A stretch of 7,368 nucleotides of DNA, taken from positions 16,295 through 23,662 of the forward strand of contig DETX01000124.1 of assembly GCA_002362145.1 (NCBI GenBank), read 5' to 3'. Source of the DNA: Clostridiales bacterium UBA3277 (lineage in GTDB: Bacteria > Bacillota > Clostridia > Oscillospirales > Oscillospiraceae). The notes beneath the pieces were generated by a model. That model did no database searches and was not told where the DNA came from. It saw only the letters and a program-made list of their open reading frames with translations. Position numbers and translations under genes: made by a program. Shown piece by piece: positions 6,293 through 7,368 of the stretch (position 1 is its first letter; every line of letters starts with the position of its first letter).

Positions 6293-6821
6293 AAAAATCA
6301 TTCTGCCCCTCATTTCCATTCTCCTGGCCGCCGCCGTGCTGCTGGCCGCCTACAATCTGCTCTCCGGTCTGCGCCTTTCCAATGCCCAGGCAGAGCTGGA
6401 GGAAAAAATGCGGACCATTCTCCCCGGCTCTGCGTCTTTTACCGAAGAAGCCTACACCGGCGAGGATGCCAACATCCAGTGTATCTACAAGGGGGAAACC
6501 GGCTATGTGATCGGCACCCGCACCGCCGGATACGCAGATGACATTGCCATGCTCATCGGCGTTTCCAAGGAAGGGACCGTCACGGGGCTGCAAATCCGGG
6601 ACATCCACGAGACCTTGGGCCTGGGCCAGAAGGCCCTGACGGACTGGCAGTTTCTCGCTCAGTTCCTGAACACCTCCGGCGGCACCAACCTGGGGGAGAA
6701 TATCGACGCCGTCACCGGCGCCACCGTCACATCCAAAGCCGTAACCCGCAGCGTCAATTCCGCCGTTGGCTACGTCACCGGCGCGGACGCTTCCTCCGGC
6801 GCCACTTCCTGGGGAGGTTAA
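6285..6821 (+). CDS. rnfG: Rnf complex subunit RnfG (covalent FMN), with a second flavinylation-like motif at the C-terminus
   Basis: The 178-residue protein starts at ATG 6285 behind GGAGAGG (6272-6278) and overlaps rnfD by 8 nt. It has one N-terminal membrane anchor (about 5-27) and an extracytosolic FMN_bind domain. That domain contains GYADDIAMLIGV, HETLGLGQKA (108-117) and the covalent FMN motif DAVTGATVTS (from 141), with Thr147 as the expected FMN-bearing residue. In Rnf this FMN transfers electrons on the outer face of the membrane. The C-terminal tail reads GADASSGATSWGG. DASSGAT (168-174) again fits Dxx[ST]GA[ST] exactly, with Thr174 as a possible second FMN site. The last three codons (tgg gga ggt) double as the Shine-Dalgarno of the next gene. 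At 178 residues it is on the short side for RnfG. The family call is secure; double flavinylation is inferred. Confidence 0.95.
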   Translation: MRKKIILPLISILLAAAVLLAAYNLLSGLRLSNAQAELEEKMRTILPGSASFTEEAYTGEDANIQCIYKGETGYVIGTRTAGYADDIAMLIGVSKEGTVTGLQIRDIHETLGLGQKALTDWQFLAQFLNTSGGTNLGENIDAVTGATVTSKAVTRSVNSAVGYVTGADASSGATSWGG

Positions 6822-6825
6822 GATT

Positions 6826-7263
6826 ATGAAGAAACAGCCCTATTTTCTGAATCTCCTGCTGGCAGGGACGGTCTTTGCCGCGCTGCTTGTGATGATGCTG
6901 ATCCGGGTCTGGAATCCTGCCGGTGTCCTGCCCGGGCTGGACATTCCCAATCTGGTCCTTCTGAGCCTCGTGGTGCTGGTGGCGGAGCATTACCTCGCTC
7001 CCAAGGCTACCCGGGATTATGGGAGCATCGCCATTTTGTCCTTTCTGACCTTCGCCCTGCTGCCCCTCATGGCCGGATTCGCCTGCGTCCATACCTTCTG
7101 GAAAATCGGCCTGGCAGGATCTGTGGTGTTTTCGCTGCTGACCTTCCTGTATACCTCCATGGTCTCCCGGATTGCTTCCGGCGAGAAGGCCCCGGCGGCC
7201 CCCATTGTCAGCGCCCTGGGACTGTATCTGGCGTTTCAAGGCTTCGCCGGGATTTTTCTATAA
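6826..7263 (+). CDS. Unrecognised 145-residue polytopic membrane protein in the position of rnfE/A
   Basis: The protein starts at ATG 6826, 4 nt after rnfG and 8 nt after GGGGAGG (6811-6817), which lies inside the rnfG end. The same frame runs further upstream, but that Shine-Dalgarno and the MKKQPYF start support 6826. Four to five hydrophobic helices are apparent, roughly 7-28, 40-58, 67-87, 92-112 and 125-144, with short loops such as APKATRDYG and RIASGEKAPA. It does not look like RnfA or RnfE. Those are about 190-200 residues with six helices and a conserved NC-x-LG-type motif carrying cysteine ligands of an intramembrane 2Fe-2S cluster; this protein has a single cysteine (Cys87, in FACVH). 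I do not recognise the family. Being last in the operon, it may be an extra membrane subunit, assembly factor or quinone-interacting element; none of these is shown by sequence. Confidence 0.9.
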   Translation: MKKQPYFLNLLLAGTVFAALLVMMLIRVWNPAGVLPGLDIPNLVLLSLVVLVAEHYLAPKATRDYGSIAILSFLTFALLPLMAGFACVHTFWKIGLAGSVVFSLLTFLYTSMVSRIASGEKAPAAPIVSALGLYLAFQGFAGIFL

Positions 7264-7284
7264 GTTTCCGGCTCCAAAATGCAC

Positions 7285-7321
7285 AAAAGCATCCGTATGG
7301 AATCCATACGGATGCTTTTTT
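7285..7321 (+). terminator. Strong intrinsic terminator ending the operon
   Basis: AAAAGCATCCGTATGG (7285-7300) and CCATACGGATGCTTTT (7304-7319) form a perfect 16-bp stem with a 3-nt loop. The T run covers 7316-7321. It lies 21 nt after the stop of the 145-residue membrane protein and shows that the transcript ends there rather than continuing into further rnf genes. Confidence 0.95.
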
Positions 7322-7368
7322 CTGTAAATTCAGACCGCCGGAGGCTTATACTGATATTCAATAAAAAA

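Noticed and set aside
7322..7368. Possible promoter (TATACT at 7347-7352) of a downstream gene
   Set aside because: No acceptable -35 hexamer lies 16-18 bp upstream and the window ends before any coding sequence. It stays a bare -10-like hexamer in AT-rich DNA.
1..7368. CRISPR array, tRNA/rRNA, insertion sequence or phage genes
   Set aside because: No short regularly spaced repeats, no tRNA-like cloverleaf or rRNA segments, no transposase motifs and no terminal inverted repeats were seen.

Overview
The window reads as chromosomal DNA of a GC-rich, Gram-positive (monoderm) Clostridia-type bacterium, most likely of the Oscillospiraceae/Ruminococcaceae kind. The reasons are strong AGGAGG-type ribosome binding sites, a TTG start codon, lipoboxes followed by a Thr/Ala/Pro-rich wall-spanning linker, a lipoprotein ApbE, and a clostridial gene order around rnfC-rnfD-rnfG. 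The taxon is an inference; no rRNA or marker gene is present. All genes are on the + strand.

Region 1 (1-1736) is the end of a surface-polysaccharide O-acetylation unit. It holds the C-terminal 184 residues of an MBOAT acyltransferase (AlgI/DltB type), then a DHHW/AlgJ-like SGNH-type partner (start corrected to TTG 568), closed by a strong intrinsic terminator.

Region 2 (1737-1915) is an AT-rich intergenic stretch with a textbook sigma-A promoter (TTTACA, 17 bp, TATAAT), a short leader of about 25 nt and a small palindrome upstream of the -35.

Region 3 (1916-7321) is one tight six-gene operon: a two-repeat lipoprotein (1916-3004), a lipoprotein ApbE flavin transferase (3004-4023), rnfC, rnfD, rnfG and an unrecognised 145-residue polytopic membrane protein (6826-7263). 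Genes overlap by ATGA or 8 nt, or are separated by at most 11 nt. A perfect 16-bp hairpin with a T-tract ends the unit. The usual rnfE, rnfA and rnfB are absent although both ends of the transcript are visible, so the operon encodes a 'CDG-only' Rnf-like module plus its flavinylating enzyme, a surface lipoprotein and a novel membrane protein.

Working model (inference): cytoplasmic NADH reduces RnfC (flavin and two 4Fe-4S clusters), and electrons pass through FMN on RnfD and RnfG to the outer face of the membrane. ApbE installs those FMNs. The duplicated lipoprotein and the small membrane protein take the place of the missing subunits, as electron acceptor, donor or anchor. RnfG also carries a second perfect match to the ApbE target motif at its extreme C-terminus. 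This operon is the candidate undescribed system. Whether RnfA, RnfB and RnfE are encoded elsewhere in the genome cannot be seen here.
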